A stretch of DNA of 64,000 nucleotides. Source: Sphingomonas aurantiaca (lineage in GTDB: Bacteria; Pseudomonadota; Alphaproteobacteria; Sphingomonadales; Sphingomonadaceae). A program made the position numbers and the translations under genes. Position 1 is the stretch's first letter. Every line of letters starts with the position of its first letter. The stretch is taken from the NCBI RefSeq assembly GCF_003050705.1, contig NZ_QAOG01000006.1, positions 62,001-126,000 on the forward strand. Direction: 5' to 3'. Shown one piece after another: positions 18,478 to 26,483 of the stretch. The notes under the pieces were generated by a model that ran no database searches, was not told the origin of the DNA, and saw nothing but the letters and a program-made list of their open reading frames with translations.

Positions 18478-19911
18478 CGCGAGCAGCGCGTCGAGATCGA
18501 CGTGACGTTCGAGCGTTACCGCGATCGCATCGAGCGCGGCGTCGATCGATGCGCCATGATCGGGGCCGCTTGCCGCGACACCGAGCCGCGCCAGCCACGC
18601 CGCGCGTTGCTCGGCGAGCGCGAGCAGGCCGTGGACATAGCTTCCCGACACGAGGCCGTCCGCACTCGTCGCGCCCTCCGCACTGCCGTCGGCGCGGTTG
18701 CCGACGGGGCGGGCGGTCGCCGGCCCGGTCGTCACGCCCATATGCATCTCATAGCCGTCAAAGGCTGCGCCTCGGGCTTGGCCGGACACCCGGTCGAGCG
18801 TCTTGCGGCCGGCGAGCACCGTGTCGACGTCGAGCAGGCCGAGCCCCTCGACGCGGCATGCGGGTCCCTCGATCCCGTCCGGGTCGGCGATGCTGCGGCC
18901 GAGCATCTGATAGCCGCCGCAGAGCCCGAGCACGGGCTTGCCGCGGCGATGATGCGCGCGGATGTCAATGTCCCAGCCTTGCGCGCGGACGAAGGCGAGA
19001 TCGGGAATCGTCGCCTTCGATCCGGCGAGCACGATCATGTCGACGTCGGGGATCGGCGTGCCGGGCGGCACCATCACGAGCGCGACGCCGGGTTCCAGCC
19101 GGAGCGGGTCGAGGTCGTCGAAATTGGCGATCCGCGGCGTGATCGGGCAGGCGATGGTGACTTGGCGGTTCGCATTGGCAGCGGGGCGTTCGAGGATCAC
19201 CGCATCCTCGCTGGGAAGCCGCACCGCGTCGGCCAGCCACGGCACGACGCCGTAGCCGCGCCATCCGCTCCGCGCCTCGATCGCGCGGTAGCCGTCGTCG
19301 AACAGCGCGGGGTCGCCGCGGAACTTGTTGATCAGGAAGCCGTGGATCATCGCCGCGTCGGCGGGGTCGATCACCGCGCGCGTGCCGACGACCGCCGCGA
19401 TCACGCCGCCACGGTCGATATCGCCGACGAGGATCACGGGGACGTCGGCGGCGCGCGCGAAGCCCATATTGGCGATGTCGCCCGCGCGCAGGTTGATTTC
19501 CGCCGGACTGCCCGCGCCTTCGACGATGACGAGGTCGCAGCCGGCGGACAGCCATTCGAAACTGTCGAGCACGTCGACCAGCAACCCGTCGCGACCCTCG
19601 CGCCAGCGCGCGGCGGCGAGCGTGCCGCGTACCTGGCCGCGGACGATGAGCTGCGAGGTGCGGTCGCCTTGGGGCTTGAGCAGGACCGGGTTCATGTCGA
19701 CGCTGGGCGCGACGCGGCAGGCGATCGCCTGGGTCGCCTGCGCGCGGCCGATCTCGCCACCGTCGGCGGTGACGGCGGCGTTGTTCGACATGTTCTGTGG
19801 CTTGAACGGGCGGACCGACAGCCCGCGATTGGCGAACGCGCGGCACAGGCCCGCGACGAGCACCGACTTGCCGACGTCCGAGCCGGTCCCCTGGAGCATC
19901 AGAGCGCGCAT
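18442..19911 (-). CDS. cobQ: Cobyric acid synthase
   Basis: 489-aa glutamine-dependent amidotransferase converting adenosylcobyrinate a,c-diamide to adenosylcobyric acid (amidation of four side chains). The N-terminal P-loop-like domain starts '[20 protein letters not shown]' and includes '[20 protein letters not shown]'. The C-terminal glutaminase has the nucleophile in '[15 protein letters not shown]' and the His in 'GSYVHGLLA'. Start ATG 19911 overlaps the cbiB 3' end by 13 bp, placing it last in the cobD-cbiB-cobQ operon. The tail past the usual end reads into the antisense of cobS. Confidence 0.95.
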   Translation of the reverse strand: MRALMLQGTGSDVGKSVLVAGLCRAFANRGLSVRPFKPQNMSNNAAVTADGGEIGRAQATQAIACRVAPSVDMNPVLLKPQGDRTSQLIVRGQVRGTLAAARWREGRDGLLVDVLDSFEWLSAGCDLVIVEGAGSPAEINLRAGDIANMGFARAADVPVILVGDIDRGGVIAAVVGTRAVIDPADAAMIHGFLINKFRGDPALFDDGYRAIEARSGWRGYGVVPWLADAVRLPSEDAVILERPAANANRQVTIACPITPRIANFDDLDPLRLEPGVALVMVPPGTPIPDVDMIVLAGSKATIPDLAFVRAQGWDIDIRAHHRRGKPVLGLCGGYQMLGRSIADPDGIEGPACRVEGLGLLDVDTVLAGRKTLDRVSGQARGAAFDGYEMHMGVTTGPATARPVGNRADGSAEGATSADGLVSGSYVHGLLALAEQRAAWLARLGVAASGPDHGASIDAALDAIAVTLERHVDLDALLALSERAGHRDRG

Positions 19912-20837
19912 GCGAGTCCTCCGGCAATGACGAGCAGCAACACGCACGCGCGTCGATAGACGACCAGCGCCGCGCGAAGATTGGCTGCGGTGGCGTCGGT
20001 GCGGCCATCGCCGATATAGGGCTTGGCAACGCTGACCCCGTCGTAGGTTATCGGTCCCGCGAGCCGCAGGTCGAGCGCCCCGGCCATCGCCGCCTCGGGC
20101 CAGCCGGCGTTGGGCGAGGCGTGGTTGCCCGCGTCGCGCAGCATCGTCCGCCATCCGCCCAATCCGGCAAGGCAAAGCAGCACACCGCTCAGCCTCGCCG
20201 GGAGCAGGTTGGCGATGTCGTCGGTCCGCGCCGCCGCCCAGCCGAACGCGCGCCAGCGGTCCTCGCGGTGACCGATCAGGCTGTCCGCGGTGTTGATCGC
20301 CTTGTACGCCCACAGCCCGGGCAGCCCGGCGACGATCAACCAGAACAGCGGCGCGACGACGCCGTCGCACACGCTCTCGGCAAGGCTCTCGATCGCCGCG
20401 CGCGCGACGCCGGACTCGTCGAGCTGCGCGACGTCCCGCCCGACGATCATCCCCACTTGCGTCCGTGCGAGCGCGAGATCCCCCGCGTCGAGCGCGTCGG
20501 CGACGGGCGTGACATGATCGTGCAGGCTGCGCAGGGCGAGGCCGGGCGCAGCGAATAGGCCGATCGCGATCCAGGCGGACGATCCGAACAGTCTGCGAAG
20601 AACCGCGTCGAGCATGAGCGCGACGCCGACCGCGATACCGACGAGCAGCAGGATCGTCAGCACTCCCATCGCCCGGCGCGCCGCGAATGACCGCCGCGGA
20701 TCGTTCCAGCGCGTGTCGGCGGCGCCGAGCAATCGCGCGAACCCACCGACCGGGTGCCCGATCCGGGCATAAAGTGCGGCAGGCCAGCCGATCGCGGCGT
20801 CGATCAGCAGCGCCATCACCGCGACCGGCTCAGCCAT
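19899..20837 (-). CDS. cbiB: Adenosylcobinamide-phosphate synthase
   Basis: 312-aa integral membrane protein that attaches the aminopropanol phosphate arm to cobyric acid. Family blocks visible: '[20 protein letters not shown]', '[20 protein letters not shown]', '[13 protein letters not shown]', '[20 protein letters not shown]', '[13 protein letters not shown]' and '[19 protein letters not shown]'. ATG 20837 was chosen over an upstream extension because it overlaps the cobD stop by 8 bp and begins with the expected membrane helix. Known as cobD in the Pseudomonas denitrificans naming. Confidence 0.94.
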   Translation of the reverse strand: MAEPVAVMALLIDAAIGWPAALYARIGHPVGGFARLLGAADTRWNDPRRSFAARRAMGVLTILLLVGIAVGVALMLDAVLRRLFGSSAWIAIGLFAAPGLALRSLHDHVTPVADALDAGDLALARTQVGMIVGRDVAQLDESGVARAAIESLAESVCDGVVAPLFWLIVAGLPGLWAYKAINTADSLIGHREDRWRAFGWAAARTDDIANLLPARLSGVLLCLAGLGGWRTMLRDAGNHASPNAGWPEAAMAGALDLRLAGPITYDGVSVAKPYIGDGRTDATAANLRAALVVYRRACVLLLVIAGGLACAL

Positions 20838-21804
20838 GCGCGAGCGCCCGGTCCAGCCGCTCGAACGCGGTGTCGTCGCGCGGCAGACCGATGCGCAGCC
20901 AGCGTGGCGCATGATCGAACGTGCGCGTCAGGATCCCGGCATGCGCCAGCCGGTCGAACAGCGCGGTTGCATCGTCGGTCTCGACCAGCCGGAACAGCGG
21001 GCAGGCGCCACGCGCGTGGAGTCCGTGCCGTGCCAGCATCGCATCGAGCCGCGCTGCCCGGTCGGTGCTGGCGAGGCGGGTCGCCGCGATCCAGCGCGTA
21101 TCGCGGTATGCCGCCAATCCATAGGCTACCGCGCAGGCCGAGACCGGCCAGCTGCCCAACCGCTCGCGGACAGCGGCCGCCTGCTCCGGCGGGGCGATCA
21201 TGAAACCGAGCCGGACGCCGGGCAGGCCGAACGTCTTGCCGAACGAGCGGAAGACGATGACGCGGTCGGATGCTTGGAGATGCGGGACGACACTGTGCGC
21301 GGGATGCAGATCGACAAAGGCCTCGTCGACGATCAGCCACGCACCTGCGCGGGCGATGGCGATCAGCCGCTCGGGTCGGTCGAGCAGCCCGTCCGGATTG
21401 TTCGGGTTGGCGAGCAACAGCGTGCCGTCCTCGATCGTGTCGATCGCCGACCGGGGGACCGTGATGGTGTCGGTGAAGACGGCCGCGTGCGTCGCATAGC
21501 TCGGCGTCACGACACGCCGAGGGTGCGGCAGATCGAGACTGGCCAGCAGGCGGAGTCCGATCTCGCTGCCTGGCAACGCGACGACCCGCGCGGCGTCGGT
21601 TCCGAAGACTGCCGCCGCCGCAGCTTCGAGCGCGGCGATCGCGGCGGGCGAGGGTAGCGATGTGAGATCGACGGACGGTAACGGATCGGACCGCCATGCG
21701 ACGGGATTGATCCCGGTCGACAGGTCGAGCCATGGGGTTGGCGCATCGGGGTACAGGGTGGCGGCGAGATCGATCCTCCCGCCATGCACGCGCAACCCCG
21801 TCAT
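20830..21804 (-). CDS. cobD: L-threonine-O-3-phosphate decarboxylase (PLP enzyme)
   Basis: 324-aa class I/II aminotransferase-fold enzyme producing (R)-1-amino-2-propanol phosphate for the CbiB step. 'WLDLSTGINPVAW' is the typical N-terminal block, 'LANPNNPDG' the substrate loop, 'LIVDEAFVDLHPA' the PLP Asp region, and 'RSFGKTFGLPGVRLGF' carries the Schiff-base lysine. ATG 21804 is preceded by a purine-rich AAAGGG ribosome site. A much longer in-frame upstream extension overlaps the divergent cobU and is rejected. Some lineages call this gene cobC. Confidence 0.93.
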   Translation of the reverse strand: MTGLRVHGGRIDLAATLYPDAPTPWLDLSTGINPVAWRSDPLPSVDLTSLPSPAAIAALEAAAAAVFGTDAARVVALPGSEIGLRLLASLDLPHPRRVVTPSYATHAAVFTDTITVPRSAIDTIEDGTLLLANPNNPDGLLDRPERLIAIARAGAWLIVDEAFVDLHPAHSVVPHLQASDRVIVFRSFGKTFGLPGVRLGFMIAPPEQAAAVRERLGSWPVSACAVAYGLAAYRDTRWIAATRLASTDRAARLDAMLARHGLHARGACPLFRLVETDDATALFDRLAHAGILTRTFDHAPRWLRIGLPRDDTAFERLDRALAHG

Positions 21805-21876
21805 TTCACCCTTTCGCTTGATCTTGCGCCGCTCATCGTCATTCCGGGGGCGCGCTGCAAGTGCGAAGGAGAGACC
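21805..21876. promoter_or_regulatory. Divergent promoter region between cobD and cobU
   Basis: 72 bp separate the two divergent starts, each with its own ribosome site (AAAGGG for cobD on the minus strand, GAAGGAGAG for cobU). It must hold both promoters or lie inside a longer leader. It is too short for a B12 riboswitch and I see no B12 box, so these genes appear not to share the control of the cobT operon. Confidence 0.5.
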
Positions 21877-22434
21877 ATGCCGTCTGTGAAAACCAGCCCG
21901 TCGTTTGGGAAGAGCCTGTTCGTGCTCGGCGGCGCGCGCTCGGGCAAGAGCCGTCATGCGCAGGCGATCGCTGAAGCCGCCGCCGCGACCTCTGCGGGGC
22001 CGCTGGTCTATATCGCCACCGCGCAGGCGTTCGACGAGGAGATGCGCGACCGGATCGCGCGGCACCAGGGCGATCGCGACACGCGGTGGCAGACCGTCGA
22101 GGCACCCATCGATCTCGCCGCCGCGTTGCGCGCCGTGGACGGCGCGGACACGGTCGTCCTCGTCGACTGCCTCACCTTGTGGCTTTCCAACCTGATCCTC
22201 GGCGAGGCCGATATCGAGCGGGAAGTCGACGGCTTGCTGGCGGCGCTCGCTGGCCTCGAGGCACGGATTATTCTCGTCTCGAACGAGGTCGGCCTCGGCA
22301 TCGTCCCCGACAACGCGCTCGCGCGCCGGTTTCGCGACGCCGCAGGACGGTTGCATCAACGGCTCGCCGCGCAGGTCGATTCGGTCGACGGGGTGATGGC
22401 GGGCCTCGTCCAGCACTGGAAGCGGCCGGCTTGA
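21877..22434 (+). CDS. cobU: Adenosylcobinamide kinase / adenosylcobinamide-phosphate guanylyltransferase
   Basis: 185-aa bifunctional nucleotide loop enzyme; phosphorylates adenosylcobinamide and then adds GMP to give GDP-cobinamide for CobS. P-loop 'VLGGARSGKSRHAQ' near residue 17, 'IATAQAFDEEMRDRIARHQ' with the guanylylated His region, 'VDCLTLWLSNLI' and 'VSNEVGLGIVPDN' are diagnostic. Start ATG 21877 lies 4 nt after GAAGGAGAG. The presence of a kinase/guanylyltransferase supports salvage of incomplete corrinoids. Confidence 0.95.
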   Translation: MPSVKTSPSFGKSLFVLGGARSGKSRHAQAIAEAAAATSAGPLVYIATAQAFDEEMRDRIARHQGDRDTRWQTVEAPIDLAAALRAVDGADTVVLVDCLTLWLSNLILGEADIEREVDGLLAALAGLEARIILVSNEVGLGIVPDNALARRFRDAAGRLHQRLAAQVDSVDGVMAGLVQHWKRPA

Positions 22435-22570
22435 GCGGAACCGCGCGCGTCGACGGCGCGGCATGGTCCGATCCTAATTGCCACCTTGCCTGCGGCCATC
22501 GGGGCTGATTAACCGCAGTCGAGCGCATCGATCTGGTCAAGTTGACGACGGTGCGTCAAGGGAGGTTAGA

Positions 22571-22756
22571 ATGCAAAGCGGACCGCAGGCGATTGCTCGT
22601 CTGAAATCCATGGTCTTCCTCATCGAGGAGGCCTTGCGTATCGCAGATGAGGGCGACAATCCGCTGTTCGGCGCCAAGCTGAGCGACTGTGTCGATTGTC
22701 TTCAGACCGCGCTCGATGACATTATCGGCGTGTCGGCGGTCAAACCGCAACATTGA
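22571..22756 (+). CDS. Small conserved-looking hypothetical protein, 61 aa
   Basis: 61 aa, acidic, soluble, largely helical, with one CxxC ('SDCVDCLQTAL') near residue 43. A strong ribosome site (GGGAGG at 22559-22564) sits 6 nt before ATG 22571, and a stem-loop follows the stop, so this is likely a real short gene. The helical stretch 'MVFLIEEALRIADEGDN' suggests a small regulatory or anti-sigma-like helix bundle, but I do not recognise a family. It stands alone, followed by an AT-rich gap. Confidence 0.6.
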   Translation: MQSGPQAIARLKSMVFLIEEALRIADEGDNPLFGAKLSDCVDCLQTALDDIIGVSAVKPQH

Positions 22757-22761
22757 CACTG

Positions 22762-22781
22762 CGGGAAGAAAATTTCTCCCG
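22762..22781 (+). terminator. Stem-loop after the 61-aa gene, possible terminator
   Basis: CGGGAAGAAAATTTCTCCCG forms a long stem with one bulged A, starting 5 nt after the stop at 22756. Only a short T-rich stretch follows, so termination is probable rather than certain. Confidence 0.55.
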
Positions 22782-23016
22782 TTTCAGACACAATTGCGGC
22801 GACGGTCGATCTTGATTTACCCTACGGCAATGCCAGGAATAAATTAGGTCGGTCTCGCTATTCTCGATATTAACCTAAGTATATATCATCAGCAGATCAA
22901 ATGTTACGGTCGACGTTCCGGGAATATGTTATCGCGACCTACCGCCAGCCGATCAATGGGCGCTGACGGCTGGGAGAGATAGGTGATTTCGCTCAGGCTT
23001 CTCCGGGGAAACGCGT
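22782..23016. promoter_or_regulatory. AT-rich intergenic region upstream of the Crp/Fnr gene
   Basis: About 235 bp with clearly lower GC than the surroundings, for example around 22850-22910 ('GATATTAACCTAAGTATAT'). It likely carries the regulator's promoter and its binding sites. I see no convincing FNR-type TTGAT-N4-ATCAA palindrome. Confidence 0.45.
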
Positions 23017-23784
23017 TTGAACGTTAGTCTGACGGACCACGCTGCCGTGGTTTCCCCTTTGCCCCCCCTTGCTTTGATGGTGCGGAAACTTGAAACGCAT
23101 GCGGCCCTCAGCGAGGATGATCGCCGTGCGTTGATGGCGTTGCCGTATACATTGCGCGTCTACGAACCGTCATCCTACCTCGTGCGCGAGGGCGACGCGC
23201 CCGAGCAATGCGCCGTGCTGCTGTCGGGCTTCGCGTATCGCCAGAAACAGACTGGGTCGGGGATGCGGCAGATCGTGTCGTTGCACATCCCCGGTGAGCC
23301 GCTCGACTTCCAGCACCTGTTCCTGGATGTCGCGGACCATAATGTGCAGACGCTGACGCGCGCCGAAATCGCGACGATCTCACGCGTGGCGCTGCGCGAG
23401 CTGGCGCGGTCTCGTGCCTCGATCGGCCATGCGATCTTCGTCAACACGCTGGTCGAGGCATCGATCTTCCGTGAGTGGATCCTGAATATCGGGCGGCGCG
23501 ATGCGCGGTCGCGCCTGGCGCATTTCCTGTGCGAATTCGCGATCCGGCTCGACATGCAGGGGGTGGTCGACGCCAGCGGGTATGAGTTGCCGATGAGCCA
23601 GGAACAGCTGGGCGATGCGCTGGGACTCACGGCGGTGCATGTCAACCGGACGATCAAGTCGCTCGAAGCGGATGGTCTGATCTCACGCAACCGCCGCCGG
23701 ATCAGCTTTCCTCGTTGGGAGGCGCTTCGCGAGCTGGCCGATTTTTCGAGCCGCTATCTGCATCTGACGCAACAAGCATCGTGA
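23017..23784 (+). CDS. Crp/Fnr family transcriptional regulator
   Basis: 255 aa. N-terminal cyclic-nucleotide-binding-type beta roll (about 25-145, 'SSYLVREGDAPEQCAVLLSG'), long dimerisation helix, and a C-terminal winged helix with the recognition region 'LGDALGLTAVHVNRTIKSLE' near 210. No N-terminal cysteine cluster of the FNR oxygen-sensing type is present, so it is not an Fe-S oxygen sensor. The frame opens with TTG at 23017; the first ATG in frame is at 23077 but has no ribosome site, so the TTG is kept with reservation. Effector and targets unknown. Single gene with an AT-rich upstream region. Confidence 0.88.
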   Translation: MNVSLTDHAAVVSPLPPLALMVRKLETHAALSEDDRRALMALPYTLRVYEPSSYLVREGDAPEQCAVLLSGFAYRQKQTGSGMRQIVSLHIPGEPLDFQHLFLDVADHNVQTLTRAEIATISRVALRELARSRASIGHAIFVNTLVEASIFREWILNIGRRDARSRLAHFLCEFAIRLDMQGVVDASGYELPMSQEQLGDALGLTAVHVNRTIKSLEADGLISRNRRRISFPRWEALRELADFSSRYLHLTQQAS

Positions 23785-23788
23785 CGGG

Positions 23789-24007
23789 TTACCGATTGCG
23801 GGCGTGATCCACCGAATCGATGATGCGCCCGCCCGCCATGAACACTGCGATCGGGCAGGCGGCAAACAGCATCCAGCCCCCATAACCGGGATATTGCTGG
23901 AGATAGTGCATGCCGCGTTCCACTGCGCCAAGGCCGAGACCGTAGATGACGAGGAAAGCCTCGAACTTGGTCTTGATGATGAAAAGGCGGCTGAAGCGGG
24001 TCCACAT
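23789..24007 (-). CDS. Small membrane protein of unknown function, 72 aa
   Basis: 72 aa with two membrane helices: 'FEAFLVIYGLGLGAVERGMH' and 'GWMLFAACPIAVFMAGGRII', flanked by positive residues ('RFSRLFIIKTK'). The pattern resembles a small protein I recall from many sphingomonad genomes, without a named family. I chose ATG 24007 because the 21 extra residues from ATG 24070 look non-native; neither start has a good ribosome site. It converges with the Crp/Fnr gene with only 4 bp between stops. Confidence 0.6.
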   Translation of the reverse strand: MWTRFSRLFIIKTKFEAFLVIYGLGLGAVERGMHYLQQYPGYGGWMLFAACPIAVFMAGGRIIDSVDHARNR

Positions 24008-24224
24008 GATCGCGCTGGAGCAAGAAGGGTGCCAGTGGCTGGAATCGGCCGTTTCCGTGCTCCGCAACATGGTTAAGTGTCAATTAACCCGACATTGTTG
24101 GCGGCCGCGCGCCTGACGAACGGATACCGAATAGTACAGAAACGGGACGCCGTTGTGAGTTTGTGATCTAGTTAGAGCCAAAATGGATGTTATTTATCCG
24201 GGACGAGTCGGACGTACCGGAGGG

Positions 24225-24407
24225 ATGATGAGCGGGTTGGTTGTCATGGTTGCGGCCGGAGCGGCAAGCGTGGGGGTTGCTGGATTTCTTGCAAACCGAT
24301 CAATTCAGCAAAAGCGGCGGCGTGCACGACGGCTCGAACGGCGCCGGCAGAGAGAGCAGGCTTGGGAAGCGCTTCAGCAACGCAACGCTGGCCCCACCAT
24401 TAGCTGA
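24225..24407 (+). CDS. Small hypothetical protein with one membrane helix, 60 aa
   Basis: Starts 'MMSGLVVMVAAGAASVGVAG', one membrane segment, followed by a very basic tail rich in Arg and Lys ('QQKRRRARRLERRRQ'), consistent with a single-pass protein with cytoplasmic positive tail. GGAGGG directly abuts the ATG pair at 24225/24228, which is close for a ribosome site; an ATG at 24183 would add 14 residues. No family recognised; the coding call is tentative. Confidence 0.4.
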   Translation: MMSGLVVMVAAGAASVGVAGFLANRSIQQKRRRARRLERRRQREQAWEALQQRNAGPTIS

Positions 24408-24535
24408 AACTCGATGCTGAGGGTCGCTAGCGAGACCCTACGCTAAAATGGACGCTTTCGGGCGGCTGCGTCCCATCGCCGCAAAGCTCGAGATGTCAGC
24501 GCCCGCAACGCGAACCTGTCAGCCGCAATCGCCGA
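24408..24535. other. Intergenic region with a short stem-loop
   Basis: No gene recognised. A 6-bp stem AGGGTC/GACCCT with loop GCTAGCGA at about 24420-24439 follows the 60-aa gene and could end its transcript. The rest is unremarkable. Confidence 0.35.
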
Positions 24536-24664
24536 TCAGGCGGCGATTGTCACGGCGCGGTTCGAGGCACCATCATTAGCGGAAACGGCAAACTGCGCGG
24601 CCAAAGGAGCGGGCGCGATCTGCGTCTTGCGATATTCCAAGTAGAGAGCGATCAGGGAAAACAT
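24536..24664 (-). CDS. Very small protein, 42 aa, hypothetical
   Basis: Encodes a 42-aa peptide beginning 'MFSLIALYLEYRKTQIAPAP' and ending in TGA at 24536. A GAGG ribosome site lies 6 nt before the ATG (sequence CGAGGCTGAAATG on the minus strand). The amphipathic N-terminus and alanine-rich tail look protein-like rather than random. No family recognised. An 8-bp hairpin lies just upstream of it (24680-24701). Confidence 0.4.
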   Translation of the reverse strand: MFSLIALYLEYRKTQIAPAPLAAQFAVSANDGASNRAVTIAA

Positions 24665-24679
24665 TTCAGCCTCGGGTTA

Positions 24680-24701
24680 GATGCTGCTGCGGTGCAGCAT
24701 C
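24680..24701. other. Perfect 8-bp hairpin in the gene-poor region
   Basis: GATGCTGC (24680-24687), loop TGCGGT, GCAGCATC (24694-24701). It lies about 15 nt upstream of the 42-aa gene on the minus strand, so it could be the end of the transcript from the 81-aa gene or part of the small gene's leader. Confidence 0.45.
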
Positions 24702-24818
24702 GGACCAGAGCCTGGCTGACCGGCACACGCCGCGCAACTGCGTTTTGCCCAACCGCGATTGTGCAAAACGAAGGTGCTCGCGTGTTCGCGCGAGTGTGGT
24801 CGAACCGGGTAAGAGCCG

Positions 24819-25064
24819 TCAGGGTGTCTTTGTCATGAACTGATCCCGCCGCAGGTCGCGGATCTCCTGTGATGTTATCGGCCGATCGCGGCCCGCACAT
24901 TTAATCAACGCGGCTTCCGCCTCTTCGTCGTCGAGCTTGCCGAATGCCTCGATCATCTGTTCGAGCGAACCGGCAGCGAGCTTTTCATCAACCGGCGCCA
25001 CGTCGTCGTCGGTTCCGCCGGTCCGCAGCAGCTCTGCGGGCATATTCCACATGGTTTTCAGCAC
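24819..25064 (-). CDS. Small acidic hypothetical protein, about 81 aa
   Basis: 81 aa from GTG 25064, which has GGAG 9 nt upstream; ATG 25052 ('MWNMPAELLRTGG') is the alternative. The body is acidic and helical ('LAAGSLEQMIEAFGKLDDEE'), and ends in a basic stretch 'ITSQEIRDLRRDQF'. No family recognised. Base composition is normal for the region, and no gene overlaps it, so it is plausible as a small soluble protein. Confidence 0.4.
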   Translation of the reverse strand: MLKTMWNMPAELLRTGGTDDDVAPVDEKLAAGSLEQMIEAFGKLDDEEAEAALIKCAGRDRPITSQEIRDLRRDQFMTKTP

Positions 25065-25076
25065 GATCTTCAACTC

Positions 25077-25131
25077 CGGCCCCCCGGTATGGGGCCGCCG
25101 TGCAGGACGCGATCGTCGCCGTCTAGGCGAC
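25077..25131. terminator. Two adjacent hairpins downstream of astB
   Basis: CGGCCCC/GGGGCCG (7 bp, 25077-25097, loop CCGGTAT) and GTCGCC/GGCGAC (6 bp, 25115-25131, loop GTCTA). They lie 100-160 nt after the astB stop on the minus strand and before the 81-aa gene, and may end the ast transcript. Neither has a long T tract. Confidence 0.4.
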
Positions 25132-25233
25132 TGTGCGCCACAATGCGTTGGCCTCACGCAGAGACGCGGCCAACTGCATTTCCTCGCGGGTGGCTGCTAT
25201 GCGACAGGCATAGCTACAGAAGGCCCGCGATCG

Positions 25234-26481
25234 TCATGTCGTGATGAGTTCGGCAAGATCGACCTCTGTCAGGAGCGTGGCGCGGGCGGTTTCGATCCGG
25301 GCGATCAGGGCGGGATCGCCGATCGACGCGGGGTCGATCGTTTGCGGCCAGCATGACTCGACGATCGACGCGATCCGGTCGAGCCGGGCGTGGTCGACGA
25401 GAAAGCGGGGATCGACCGTCGCGGGATCCGCGACGACGCGCAGGCGGAGGCAGGCGGGGCCGCCACCATTGCTCATCGATTCGCGGACATCGACGACGTG
25501 CAGGTGCCGGATCGGCCCGTTGCCCACGACATGGGCCTGCAGCCACGACCAGACCGCGACGTTGGCGCGCGCTTCCTCGGGAAGCACCAGCGCCATCCCG
25601 TCGTCGAGCGACACGAGTTGCGCGTTGAACAGATAGGAGGCGATCGCGTCGGCCACGCTGACGCGGGCGGCCGGGACCTCGACGATCTCGACCTCGGGCA
25701 TCAGGCGGCGGAGATCCGCGTAGACCTGGTCCTTGTCGGCAAAGGCGAGTTCGTGCGCGAACAGGACGCGTTCGTTGGCGACCGCGACGACGTCGTTATG
25801 GAACGCCCCCGCGGCGATGGCGGCGGCGGACTGCTGGACAAACAGCGTCCGCGCGGGGTCAAGACCATGCGCGCGCGCGATCGCCTCGCTGGCGTCGCGG
25901 TGCTGGCGGGCGGGAAACGGGCCGCCGGGCAGACCGTAGACGAAGATCTCGATGCCGGGCGCATCATGGCCTGAACACAACCGCATGTGGTTCGCGGCGC
26001 CCTCGTCGCCGAACGGTGCGGGGATGGGCGGATGGACGGCGAAGGCGGGGTGCGCGAACGCGGTTTGCAGCTGCACCAGCGTGCCGTGCGGCTCATGGCT
26101 GCGATGCGGCATCGTCACGAGGTTGGCGACCGTCAGGTGGCAGCGGCCATCGCGCGTGTCGGGGGCAGGGGACACGGTCGCCGCGTTCGCTGCCCACATC
26201 GCCGATGCCGAGAGCGCGCGGGCCTGGAGGTGCGGGGTCGCCCTGTCATAAGTAGTCGACAGCGTTTCAAGCCAGCGATGATCGGGCCGCGCGAGTGGGT
26301 AGAAGATGCCTTGGGTCAGGCCGAGGTCGAGGTTCGCGCGCATCTTGGCGATGCCCTGCAATGCGGCGGCGCGCGGGCGCGCGACCTGCCCGGCGTGCTG
26401 GGTCGCTGCAAGATTGCCGGGGCTGAGACCGGCGAAGTTATGGCTCGGACCGATCAGTCCGTCGAAGTTGATCTCGACCAT
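25234..26481 (-). CDS. astB: N-succinylarginine dihydrolase
   Basis: 415 aa, arginine-deiminase/amidinotransferase fold. Converts N2-succinylarginine to N2-succinylornithine, two ammonia and CO2, the second step of the arginine succinyltransferase pathway. Diagnostic blocks are 'EINFDGLIGPSHNFAGLSPG' at the start, 'VQQSAAAIAAGAFHNDVVAV', 'QLVSLDDGMALVLPEEA' and 'ESMSNGGGPACLRLRVV' with the catalytic cysteine near residue 360. Starts 2 bp after the astA stop, so it is the last gene of the operon. Confidence 0.95.
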   Translation of the reverse strand: MVEINFDGLIGPSHNFAGLSPGNLAATQHAGQVARPRAAALQGIAKMRANLDLGLTQGIFYPLARPDHRWLETLSTTYDRATPHLQARALSASAMWAANAATVSPAPDTRDGRCHLTVANLVTMPHRSHEPHGTLVQLQTAFAHPAFAVHPPIPAPFGDEGAANHMRLCSGHDAPGIEIFVYGLPGGPFPARQHRDASEAIARAHGLDPARTLFVQQSAAAIAAGAFHNDVVAVANERVLFAHELAFADKDQVYADLRRLMPEVEIVEVPAARVSVADAIASYLFNAQLVSLDDGMALVLPEEARANVAVWSWLQAHVVGNGPIRHLHVVDVRESMSNGGGPACLRLRVVADPATVDPRFLVDHARLDRIASIVESCWPQTIDPASIGDPALIARIETARATLLTEVDLAELITT

Positions 26482-26483
26482 CG

